NCBI GenBank assembly: GCA_947631715.1 | Contig: CANRMK010000103.1 | Coordinates: 1-8,020 of the forward strand | Length of the DNA: 8,020 bases | Direction: 5' to 3' | Origin: an uncultured Acetatifactor sp. | GTDB lineage: Bacteria > Bacillota > Clostridia > Lachnospirales > Lachnospiraceae | Shown here: piece after piece, positions 1-5,333 of the stretch | How positions within the stretch are numbered: position 1 is the stretch's first letter | Layout: each line of letters starts with the position of its first letter | Program-made: the position numbers and the translations under genes | Notes under the pieces: model-generated | The model's input: the letters and a program-made list of their open reading frames with translations, nothing else | The model's database searches: none | What the model was told of the DNA's origin: nothing

Positions 1-2
1 TT

Positions 3-25
3 CTGGATCGACTGTCTCGATCCGG
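3..25. other. Short perfect hairpin at the left edge
   Basis: GGATCGA (5-11) and TCGATCC (17-23) are exact reverse complements around a 5-base loop. A further G-T and C-G pair extend the stem to 9 bp. No T-run follows, so it is not a convincing intrinsic terminator. It may be the 3' end structure of a transcript arriving from outside the window. Its role is unknown. Confidence 0.35.
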
Positions 26-57
26 CGTGATCTGAACCTTTAGGGGGAATAGTGCAT

Positions 58-73
58 CTGGTATCGTTTCCAG
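58..73. promoter_or_regulatory. Degenerate upstream LacI/CcpA-type operator
   Basis: CTGGTATCGTTTCCAG has perfect 4-bp outer arms and a central CG at 65-66. Its right half, CGTTTCC, is identical to that of the strong operator at 230-249, and its left half differs at two positions. The two centres are 174 bp apart, a distance at which a tetrameric LacI-family repressor could form a loop. It also fits the loose cre pattern TGNAANCGNNNNCA with one mismatch, so CcpA is an alternative. Nothing shows that it is bound. Confidence 0.4.
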
Positions 74-189
74 TACATAGCATTATAAAATATGAGATAA
101 AAAAGGGAAAAATAAACGATATATTTCACAAATTCAGCCTGTAAAAATTGTATAAAACGCTAAATTTAGATAATTGGGCGAAAAATATC

Positions 190-218
190 TTGTCATAAAA
201 CAAATTTTAGGATAAAAT
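190..218 (+). promoter_or_regulatory. Sigma-A-type promoter of the ABC sugar operon
   Basis: A -35 box TTGTCA (190-195, one mismatch to TTGACA) is separated by exactly 17 bp from a -10 box TAAAAT (213-218, one mismatch to TATAAT), in AT-rich surroundings. Transcription should start near 224-226, a few bases before the palindromic operator, so the operator lies at the start of the transcribed region. This is the usual place for repression by blocking open complex formation or early elongation. Confidence 0.75.
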
Positions 219-229
219 GAGCTTGTAAC

Positions 230-249
230 AGTTGGAAACGTTTCCAACT
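230..249. promoter_or_regulatory. Perfect 20-bp LacI-family operator
   Basis: AGTTGGAAACGTTTCCAACT is a perfect palindrome centred on CG at 239-240, the hallmark of LacI-family operators, where the hinge helix opens the central CpG step. It lies between the predicted transcription start and the ribosome site of the solute-binding protein gene. The repressor at 3719-4744 is the obvious candidate to bind it. The core also satisfies the loose cre pattern TGNAANCGNNNNCA, but has G and C where CcpA prefers A or T, so a dedicated repressor is favoured over carbon catabolite control. Confidence 0.8.
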
Positions 250-281
250 TCAACCCTTTTAGGATGGATAGGAGGATAAAA

Positions 282-1661
282 ATGAAAAAGAGAGTTTTAG
301 CAGTTTTACTCACTGGTCTGCTGACGGGTTCTCTGTTGGCGGGCTGCGGCGGCTCTGGCGGCTCTGGCGGTTCAACGGAATCGCAGACGTCAGAAGCCGG
401 GGGGGCATCCAGTGAAGCGTCAGCGGGTGCGACCTCGTCAGGAGGATCGGTCTATTATTTGAACTTTAAGCCTGAGGCGGATGCCGCCTGGCAGGAGCTG
501 GCGGCCGCTTATACGGAGCAGACAGGCGTAAATGTGCAGGTTGTTACGGCAGCCTCCGGTACTTATTCCGATACGCTGACCGCTGAGATGGGCAAGAGCG
601 CACCGCCCACCATTTTCAATATCGGCAATGCGGCCGGCATGAAGGACTGGGCAGATTACGCCCTGGACCTGACGGATACGGCTGTGTTCAATGAGCGGGT
701 AAATGATGATTATGTGTTGTATGATGAGTCCGGCGCTCCCAAGGCTTTGGGTTACTGCTATGAGTCTTTCGGAATTATTGTAAATACGAAGCTGCTTGAG
801 CAGGCTGGCCATAATCTGGGTGAAATCAAGGATTTTGATTCCCTGAAGGCTGTAGCGGACGATATTCATGCACGCGCAGGCGAGCTGGGATTTGACGCTT
901 TCTCTGCTCCGGGCCTTGACGGTTCCTCCAGCTGGCGCTTCTCCGGCCACCTGGCAAATGTACCTCTGTATTATCAGTATAAGGACAAGGGCATTAACGT
1001 TGGAGAAATGCCGTCTGAGATTACATCCGATTATCTGGATAATTTCCGGAATGTCTGGGATCTGTATATCACGGATACTGCAACTGCAGCTACCAGCCTT
1101 TCCTCCAGCACGGGTGACGAGTCTGAGGCCGAGTTTGGCGAGGGCAAGGCTGTGTTCTATCAGAACGGCGACTGGGAGTTCGCAAATCTGACCTCCGCGG
1201 AGAAGTTCGGCATGAGCCCGGACGATCTGGCTATGATTCCTATCTACAGCGGTGTGGCAGGTGAGGAAAAGGCAGGATTGAACTCAGGTACAGAGAACTG
1301 CTGGGCTGTCAATGCGAAGGCTTCAGAGGAAAACATTCAGGCTTCCCTGGATTTCCTGTATTGGGTCGTGACATCTGAGGAGGGAACGACCATGCTGTCC
1401 GAGCAGTTCAGTGGAATTCCTTTCAAGAATGCGAAGCCCTCTGAGAACGTGTTTGGCGTTGATGCTGCAGAATATGCGTCCGCAGGCAACTATACTATGT
1501 TCTGGGCGTTTAATGATACACCGAATGTGGACAGCTGGCGCGCAACGGTCGTTACCGCTCTGACTGCTTATTCTGCCGATCCGACAGATGACAAGTGGAA
1601 TGATGTGGTTTCCGCGTTCGTGGATGGCTGGACCATTGAATGGAACACTGTGAACGGGTAA
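282..1661 (+). CDS. ABC transporter solute-binding lipoprotein, carbohydrate family 1
   Basis: This lipid-anchored extracellular receptor captures a sugar and hands it to the two permeases downstream. The first ATG is at 264, but the one at 282 has AGGAGG (270-275) six bases upstream and opens with a signal peptide, so 282 is chosen, giving 459 residues. The N-terminus is MKKR, a hydrophobic stretch and the lipobox LAGC, with the lipidated cysteine at residue 22. Residues 23-56 are a Gly/Ser/Ala tether containing GSG repeats encoded by 9-bp DNA repeats. The rest reads as a MalE/UgpB-type bilobed binding protein of normal length, with a family-typical ENCWAVNAKASEE segment followed by DFLYWVVTSEEG near residues 335-370. 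Aromatic residues are frequent, as usual in sugar-binding clefts. Substrate is not deducible. It is first in the operon, under the 230-249 operator, and followed by a hairpin. Confidence 0.92.
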   Translation: MKKRVLAVLLTGLLTGSLLAGCGGSGGSGGSTESQTSEAGGASSEASAGATSSGGSVYYLNFKPEADAAWQELAAAYTEQTGVNVQVVTAASGTYSDTLTAEMGKSAPPTIFNIGNAAGMKDWADYALDLTDTAVFNERVNDDYVLYDESGAPKALGYCYESFGIIVNTKLLEQAGHNLGEIKDFDSLKAVADDIHARAGELGFDAFSAPGLDGSSSWRFSGHLANVPLYYQYKDKGINVGEMPSEITSDYLDNFRNVWDLYITDTATAATSLSSSTGDESEAEFGEGKAVFYQNGDWEFANLTSAEKFGMSPDDLAMIPIYSGVAGEEKAGLNSGTENCWAVNAKASEENIQASLDFLYWVVTSEEGTTMLSEQFSGIPFKNAKPSENVFGVDAAEYASAGNYTMFWAFNDTPNVDSWRATVVTALTAYSADPTDDKWNDVVSAFVDGWTIEWNTVNG

Positions 1662-1697
1662 TGCTGCAGGCTGACTGTAGAACATGGAGTTAAAAAT

Positions 1698-1731
1698 AAA
1701 GGGAGTGCCGCTCTGAAACGGCACCCCCTTT
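1698..1731 (+). terminator. Intercistronic hairpin, attenuator or RNA-stabilising structure
   Basis: AAAGGGAGTGCCG (1698-1710) pairs with CGGCACCCCCTTT (1719-1731), 12 of 13 positions matching, around an 8-base loop. The 3' side runs into CTTTATCAT, so the T-tract is short and interrupted. It sits between the binding-protein gene and the permease genes. Such structures typically end part of the transcripts, or protect the upstream mRNA from 3' decay, so that the binding protein is made in excess over the membrane subunits. I read it as a leaky terminator, not a full stop, because the permeases have no clear promoter of their own. Confidence 0.7.
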
Positions 1732-1766
1732 ATCATAAGGCTGTTTGAAAAGTGAGGGAGATCACA

Positions 1767-2684
1767 TTGAAAAAGAAGAAAAAAGTAAGTGATGGGACAT
1801 CCATGAACAGCATATTGGTCCGGCGCCCCATTCAGCGGTGTTTCCCGCTGTTCATCCTGCCGACGTTTCTGTGCTTTATCATCGGGTTCGTCTGGCCCTT
1901 TATTCAGGGAATTTATCTGTCTTTCTGCAATTTCAACACGCCCAGGGATGCTGAGTGGGTGGCACTGGAAAATTATATAAAGACTTTCCAGGATGCCAGC
2001 TTTATTCATGCATTCTGGAACACGGCGGGTTTTGCGATAATATCGATCGTGCTGATCAATGTCTGCGCATTTGCCATTGCCTATGCTTTGACGCAGAAGA
2101 TGCACGGAGCAAATCTGTTCCGCACTGTATTTTTCATGCCGAACCTGATTGGCGGCGTGGTGCTTGGTTATATCTGGTCCATGATTTTCGATGCGATCCT
2201 GAAAAGATATGGTACTTACCTGACCGCAAACGCTACCTACGGCTTTTGGGGATTGGTGATCCTGGTGGCCTGGCAGCAGATCGGATATATGATGATCATA
2301 TATATCGCGGGCATTCAGTCCATTTCCGAGGATATGATCGAGGCGGCCAAGATCGACGGCGCAAGCGGATGGCAGACTTTGACCAGGGTGATCGTCCCCA
2401 ATGTGATGTCATCTATTACTATCTGCACGTTCCTGACCCTGACCAATTCGTTCAAGCTGTTCGACCAGAACCTGGCCCTTACCGGCGGAGCGCCCTCTGT
2501 GATCATGTCGGGAGCAAAGGTCAATATGACAGAGCTGCTGGCTCTGAATATTTATTCTACTTACAACATCAGCAAGAACTATCACGGTGTGGCGCAGGCC
2601 AAGGCAGTCATATTCTTTCTTCTGGTGGCTGTGCTTGCGATTGCGCAGCAGTGGTTTACCCGCAGTAAGGAGGTGCAGCAGTAA
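1767..2684 (+). CDS. ABC sugar transporter permease, MalF/UgpA type
   Basis: One of two inner-membrane subunits forming the sugar channel. A GTG at 1752 is in frame, but GAGGGAG (1754-1760) lies six bases before a TTG at 1767, so I place the start there, giving 305 residues beginning M-KKKKK. ATG at 1803 is a weaker alternative without a good ribosome site. Six hydrophobic segments are visible, starting with PLFILPTFLCFIIGFVWPF and ending with AVIFFLLVAVLAIAQQWF. The cytoplasmic EAA loop, which docks the ATPase, reads EAAKIDGASGWQTLTRVIVP, close to the family consensus (EAA, then G, then IxLP). The TAA overlaps the next ATG by one base, so the two permeases are translationally coupled. Substrate is unknown. 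Confidence 0.92.
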   Translation: MKKKKKVSDGTSMNSILVRRPIQRCFPLFILPTFLCFIIGFVWPFIQGIYLSFCNFNTPRDAEWVALENYIKTFQDASFIHAFWNTAGFAIISIVLINVCAFAIAYALTQKMHGANLFRTVFFMPNLIGGVVLGYIWSMIFDAILKRYGTYLTANATYGFWGLVILVAWQQIGYMMIIYIAGIQSISEDMIEAAKIDGASGWQTLTRVIVPNVMSSITICTFLTLTNSFKLFDQNLALTGGAPSVIMSGAKVNMTELLALNIYSTYNISKNYHGVAQAKAVIFFLLVAVLAIAQQWFTRSKEVQQ

Positions 2685-3568
2685 TGAAGAAAAAGCAGTA
2701 CAGTACACTGAGCAAGGTGCTTACCCTCCTTTTTGCCCTGTTATGCCTGGTCTGGATCATGCCTATTGTAGAGGTGGCGATCAATTCCTTTAAGACCAAC
2801 GCATCTATTAACACAAATGCGTTCGCCCTGCCGAATGCGGAAACCTTTACCCGTCTGGAAAACTATATCAAGGGTCTGACCTTTGGCAATTATCCGTTCG
2901 TAAAGGCGTTTGGATACAGCCTGTTCATTACGGTGGTATCTGTAGCTCTGATCCTGCTGTTCACATCCATGACCGCCTGGTATATTGCAAGGGTCAATTC
3001 CCGTTTTTCCAAGATATTTTATTACCTGTGCCTGTTTTCCATGATCGTGCCTTTCCAGATGGTGATGTTTACGCTGACCTTTACGGCCGATGCCATCGGT
3101 TCCGGTCTTACCATCGGCGGGATTCATCCGCTTCCCTTAAATACGCCATTCGGCATTCCGATCGTATATCTGGGCTTCGGAGCGGGCATGGCCATTTTTA
3201 TGTTCGTGGGATTTATCAAGGGGCTTCCGCTGGAAATCGAAGAGGCGACTGCTATTGACGGCTGCGGTCCCATAAAGACCTTTTTTATGGTGGTGCTGCC
3301 GATGCTCACGCCTACGCTGATTTCCGTTGGAATCCTGGAGACCATGTGGGTGTGGAATGACTATCTGCTTCCCTATCTGGTGCTGGACCGCACCAAATAT
3401 ATGACGATCCCGATTCTGGTGCAGTATTTGAAGGGCAGCTATGGTTCCGTGGATCTGGGCGCTACCATGGCGGTAATTATGCTGAGCATTATTCCCATCA
3501 TTATTGTGTATATTTTCTGTCAGAAATATATTATAAAAGGAGTGGCAGCCGGCGCGGTAAAGGGCTAA
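2684..3568 (+). CDS. ABC sugar transporter permease, MalG/UgpE type
   Basis: Second membrane subunit of the importer, 294 residues, pairing with the permease just upstream. ATG at 2684 shares its A with the preceding TAA (TAATG), and AAGGAGGTG (2667-2675) lies eight bases upstream inside the previous gene, so the start is secure. Six membrane segments can be seen, beginning with VLTLLFALLCLVWIMPIVEV and ending with VIMLSIIPIIIVYIFC. The EAA loop reads EEATAIDGCGPIKTFFMVVL followed by P. The C-terminus, QKYIIKGVAAGAVKG, is the typical MalG-family ending. No ATPase gene follows; the next gene is a regulator, so energy must come from a subunit encoded elsewhere. Confidence 0.93.
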   Translation: MKKKQYSTLSKVLTLLFALLCLVWIMPIVEVAINSFKTNASINTNAFALPNAETFTRLENYIKGLTFGNYPFVKAFGYSLFITVVSVALILLFTSMTAWYIARVNSRFSKIFYYLCLFSMIVPFQMVMFTLTFTADAIGSGLTIGGIHPLPLNTPFGIPIVYLGFGAGMAIFMFVGFIKGLPLEIEEATAIDGCGPIKTFFMVVLPMLTPTLISVGILETMWVWNDYLLPYLVLDRTKYMTIPILVQYLKGSYGSVDLGATMAVIMLSIIPIIIVYIFCQKYIIKGVAAGAVKG

Positions 3569-3573
3569 AAAGA

Positions 3574-3602
3574 TTGAAAATCTGTAACGCTTATGATATG
3601 AT
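3574..3602 (+). promoter_or_regulatory. Promoter of the LacI-family regulator gene
   Basis: TTGAAA (3574-3579) and TATGAT (3597-3602) are spaced by 17 bp, each one mismatch from consensus, and TG at 3594-3595 makes an extended -10 element. Transcription would begin near 3608-3610, leaving a leader of about 110 bases. No convincing terminator separates the permease gene from it, so read-through from the sugar operon may also express the repressor. Confidence 0.7.
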
Positions 3603-3603
3603 A

Positions 3604-3658
3604 TTCAGGCAGACAACGCATGATGTGGGATAATAACAGAATGAATTGCCTGCCTGAA
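3604..3658. repeat. 9-bp inverted repeat in the repressor leader
   Basis: TTCAGGCAG (3604-3612) and CTGCCTGAA (3650-3658) are perfect reverse complements 37 bases apart. A further direct copy of TGCCTGAAAT (3651-3660) occurs at 3686-3695, just before the ribosome site. The left arm overlaps the predicted transcription start. It lacks the central CpG palindrome of a LacI operator. It could be a site for another regulator or an RNA fold that modulates repressor translation. Confidence 0.4.
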
Positions 3659-3718
3659 ATAAGCAGGATGAACAGACGGGCAGCTTGCCTGAAATGAAAG
3701 AAAGTGGAGGTGCGGTCG

Positions 3719-4744
3719 ATGACCATTAAGGATGTGGCAGAGCGTTCCGGCTATGCGGTAGGTACGGTATCAAGGGTTCTGAATGGTCATCCGGATGTCA
3801 ATGAAAAGACACGCGCCCATATTTTGGCGGTGGTGGAGGAGCTGGGCTTTAAGCCCAACAACCATGCCCGGAGCTTGAAGCAGCATGTCAGCAGCGGTTA
3901 CAGCATTATTATCAAGGGTGACGGGAACCTGCTGTTTGCCGGAATTTTGGAAAAAATGCAAAGCCATATTAAGGCTGCCGGGCGAACTGTCTCCATATAT
4001 TACGTAGATGAACACGGGGATGAGGTGGAACTGGCAGTCCAGGTCTGCCGGGATCAAAAGCCCCTGGGAATTCTGTTCCTGGGGGGCAATCGGGAGAATT
4101 TTATCCGGCGGTTTGGAGATGTGAGCTGTCCCTGTGTGCTGGTGACGACCCGTGCGGATTCTCTGGGATTTCCCAATCTGTCCAGTGTATCCACGGATGA
4201 CCAGGAGGGGGCGGCTCAGGCAATGGGCTATCTTCTGGACGCGGGGCACCGCCGGATTGGCATTATCGGGGGTGACAGTTGTGTGATTGCCCCGGAGATG
4301 GGCTGCAATATGAGCCAGATGCGTCTGCTCGGCTGTCAGAGAGCTTTTCTCCAGCGCGGTCTTCCCTTTGACGCGGAGCGGCAGACCGTCGTTTCCCGCT
4401 ATTCCATGAAGGGCGGTTATGAGGCTGCGACTGCGCTTTTAGATCGATGGCCGGAGGTAAGCGCGATCCTGGCCATGTCTGATATTATGGCGATCGGCGC
4501 GCTGCGGGCCATTCACGATCGGGGACTTCGTGTTCCGGAGGATATTTCACTGATCGGATATGATGGCATTAAGCTGGCCGCCTACTGTGTTCCCAGGCTG
4601 GCCACAATCCGTCAGGACGCCGATCAGCTGTCCCGGCGAGGAGTAGATATTTTGCTCAGCCAGATGGAGGGAACGCGGGCCGTACATGAGATCGTGCCGT
4701 TCCAGCTGATCCCGGGGGAGAGTGTCCGGGTGCTGGAGAGCTAA
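3719..4744 (+). CDS. LacI-family transcriptional repressor
   Basis: A sugar-sensing DNA-binding repressor, probably controlling the transporter operon upstream. A GTG at 3704 is in frame, but GGAGG (3706-3710) sits eight bases before ATG 3719, giving 341 residues, the usual size. Residues 1-50 are a classic helix-turn-helix, TIKDVAERSGYAVGTVSRVL, with NGHPDVNEKTR and then the hinge KPNNHARSLKQ; the hinge leucine is the residue that pries open the central CpG in this family. Residues from about 60 on form the periplasmic-binding-protein-like sensor, with family landmarks TDDQEGAAQAMGYLLDAGHR, IGIIGG, ILAMSDIMAIGALRAIHDRG and VPEDISLIGYDG. The two recognition-helix residues matching LacI Tyr17-Gln18 are Val-Gly, so specificity differs from LacI. 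The effector is presumably the imported sugar or a derivative. Confidence 0.93.
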   Translation: MTIKDVAERSGYAVGTVSRVLNGHPDVNEKTRAHILAVVEELGFKPNNHARSLKQHVSSGYSIIIKGDGNLLFAGILEKMQSHIKAAGRTVSIYYVDEHGDEVELAVQVCRDQKPLGILFLGGNRENFIRRFGDVSCPCVLVTTRADSLGFPNLSSVSTDDQEGAAQAMGYLLDAGHRRIGIIGGDSCVIAPEMGCNMSQMRLLGCQRAFLQRGLPFDAERQTVVSRYSMKGGYEAATALLDRWPEVSAILAMSDIMAIGALRAIHDRGLRVPEDISLIGYDGIKLAAYCVPRLATIRQDADQLSRRGVDILLSQMEGTRAVHEIVPFQLIPGESVRVLES

Positions 4745-4932
4745 TAGAAAGACTGTATTTATCTGCATTGGATAATTTTCTGCAATGCTGCCATAATAGA
4801 CTGCAACTTTATCACCGACATTAAAATCTGTCATGCTGCCCCTGATCTTAACTTTCAGAGACATTCTGTATTCTTCGTTGCGAATCTCCATTCCGAACGA
4901 ATCCACATCGAATGAATCAACATCGAACGAAT
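4743..4932 (-). pseudogene. Remnant of a DUF3221-like small lipoprotein gene, C-terminal part only
   Basis: Read on the minus strand, this stretch encodes EYRMSLKVKIRGSMTDF, then NVGDKVAVYYGSIAENYPMQ and INTVFLL. This resembles the C-terminal end of DUF3221/YobA-like secreted proteins of Firmicutes, where a GDKVxVYYDGxxxExYPxQI-type stretch is common; the Asp expected after YY is missing here. There is no N-terminal signal, no start with a ribosome site, and no proper stop: the frame runs on into the antisense of the repressor gene at 4743. Upstream it reads through FDVDS repeats into the palindromic element. I read it as a decayed gene tail. The family match is from memory, and chance similarity is possible. 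Confidence 0.45.
4894..4932. repeat. 15-bp tandem repeat, 2.6 copies
   Basis: Units start at 4894 (CGAACGAATCCACAT), 4909 (CGAATGAATCAACAT) and 4924 (CGAACGAAT, partial). Read on the minus strand they encode FDVDS repeats in the same frame as the DUF3221-like remnant, so the period of 15 is five codons. A fourth copy of CGAACGAAT lies at 5171-5179 on the far side of the palindromic element. Confidence 0.8.
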
Positions 4933-5149
4933 TGTAACAGTTCAGCCATTCCCTTGCAAGTCACGCCCGGTACTGCCGATGTTCTCCCGGCAGACGCGCT
5001 TCCGCTCGGCTCTGCACGTAACGGTCCAAGGCACAAAAGACGTGCCTGCTCGAAAGTACCTCGCCAAATGCCGACGTGCTCCAACGGTCTGCCGGGAGAA
5101 CATCGACATTACCGGGCTGAATACGACGGTGGAGGCTGAACTGTTACAA
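4932..5149. repeat. 218-bp palindromic element, MITE-like
   Basis: The ends TTGTAACAGTTCAGCC (4932-4947) and GGCTGAACTGTTACAA (5134-5149) are perfect 16-bp inverted repeats. Inside, GCCCGGTA (4965-4972) pairs with 5110-5117, and CGATGTTCTCCCGGCAGAC (4977-4995) pairs perfectly with 5087-5105. The 91-base centre contains a further hairpin, AGGCAC (5029-5034) with GTGCCT (5042-5047). It is bracketed by an 18-bp direct repeat with two mismatches (4915-4932 and 5162-5179). There is no plausible gene inside and it is richer in GC than the sequence around it. This fits a non-autonomous mobile repeat or a large structured intergenic repeat; a folded non-coding RNA is the other reading. I do not recognise the family. 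Confidence 0.7.
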
Positions 5150-5166
5150 CAAATTACAACAAATTA
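5144..5166. repeat. 10-bp tandem repeat at the right end of the palindromic element
   Basis: TTACAACAAA occurs twice in tandem (5144-5153 and 5154-5163) followed by TTA. The first copy overlaps the right terminal arm of the palindromic element, so the terminal TTACAA is duplicated outward. It may reflect slippage or imprecise insertion. Confidence 0.65.
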
Positions 5167-5210
5167 ACACCGAACGAATAAACAGGATAGTAAACGATAA
5201 AAAAATGTTG

Positions 5211-5216
5211 TATAAT
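5211..5216 (+). promoter_or_regulatory. Probable promoter -10 box of the TPR-DUF4037-DUF4125 gene
   Basis: TATAAT is a perfect -10 hexamer in an AT-rich tract immediately after the palindromic element. At the proper distance (about 5187-5194) the -35 region offers only weak TAGTAA-like sequence, so activity may be modest or need an activator. The start would be near 5222-5224, leaving a leader of about 110 bases with a hairpin. Confidence 0.55.
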
Positions 5217-5236
5217 GACCTTATTCAGGACTGAAA

Positions 5237-5286
5237 GCAGCCGAGCGCGGCAGGAAAATGCAGGAGACAGGTGGCAGATCGGCTGC
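5237..5286 (+). other. Leader stem-loop before the TPR-DUF4037-DUF4125 gene
   Basis: GCAGCCGA (5237-5244) pairs exactly with TCGGCTGC (5279-5286) across a 34-base purine-rich loop containing two CAGGA motifs. It lies in the predicted 5' untranslated leader, 47 bases before the start codon. I do not recognise a known riboswitch. It could modulate mRNA stability or translation, or be incidental. Confidence 0.4.
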
Positions 5287-5333
5287 GGAGGCCATGATTT
5301 AAAGGAAAGAAGCTTTGGATAGGACGGGTGAAG

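Noticed and set aside
1323..2105. Long minus-strand frame of 260 codons opposite the binding protein and permease genes
   Set aside because: It crosses two well-supported genes and the hairpin between them and has no family resemblance; it is an antisense shadow.
3571..3583. AGATT/AATCT hairpin as the end of the ABC operon
   Set aside because: Five AT-rich pairs and no T-tract; it overlaps the -35 box of the repressor promoter, which explains the sequence better.
3583..3596. TGTAACGCTTATGA as a repressor autoregulatory operator
   Set aside because: The CG is off-centre and the arms do not match the 230-249 palindrome.
4765..4788. GCATTG/CAATGC hairpin as the repressor terminator
   Set aside because: Only 6 bp with a 12-base loop and no T-run after it; it also lies within the minus-strand gene remnant.
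4932..5149. Integron attC-like recombination site
   Set aside because: Large imperfect palindrome, but the GTTRRRY and RYYYAAC core boxes are not at the ends, and no integrase or cassette gene is present.
4912..5167. Small plus-strand reading frames inside the palindromic element
   Set aside because: No ribosome site, no recognisable protein character, and the inverted-repeat structure accounts for the sequence.
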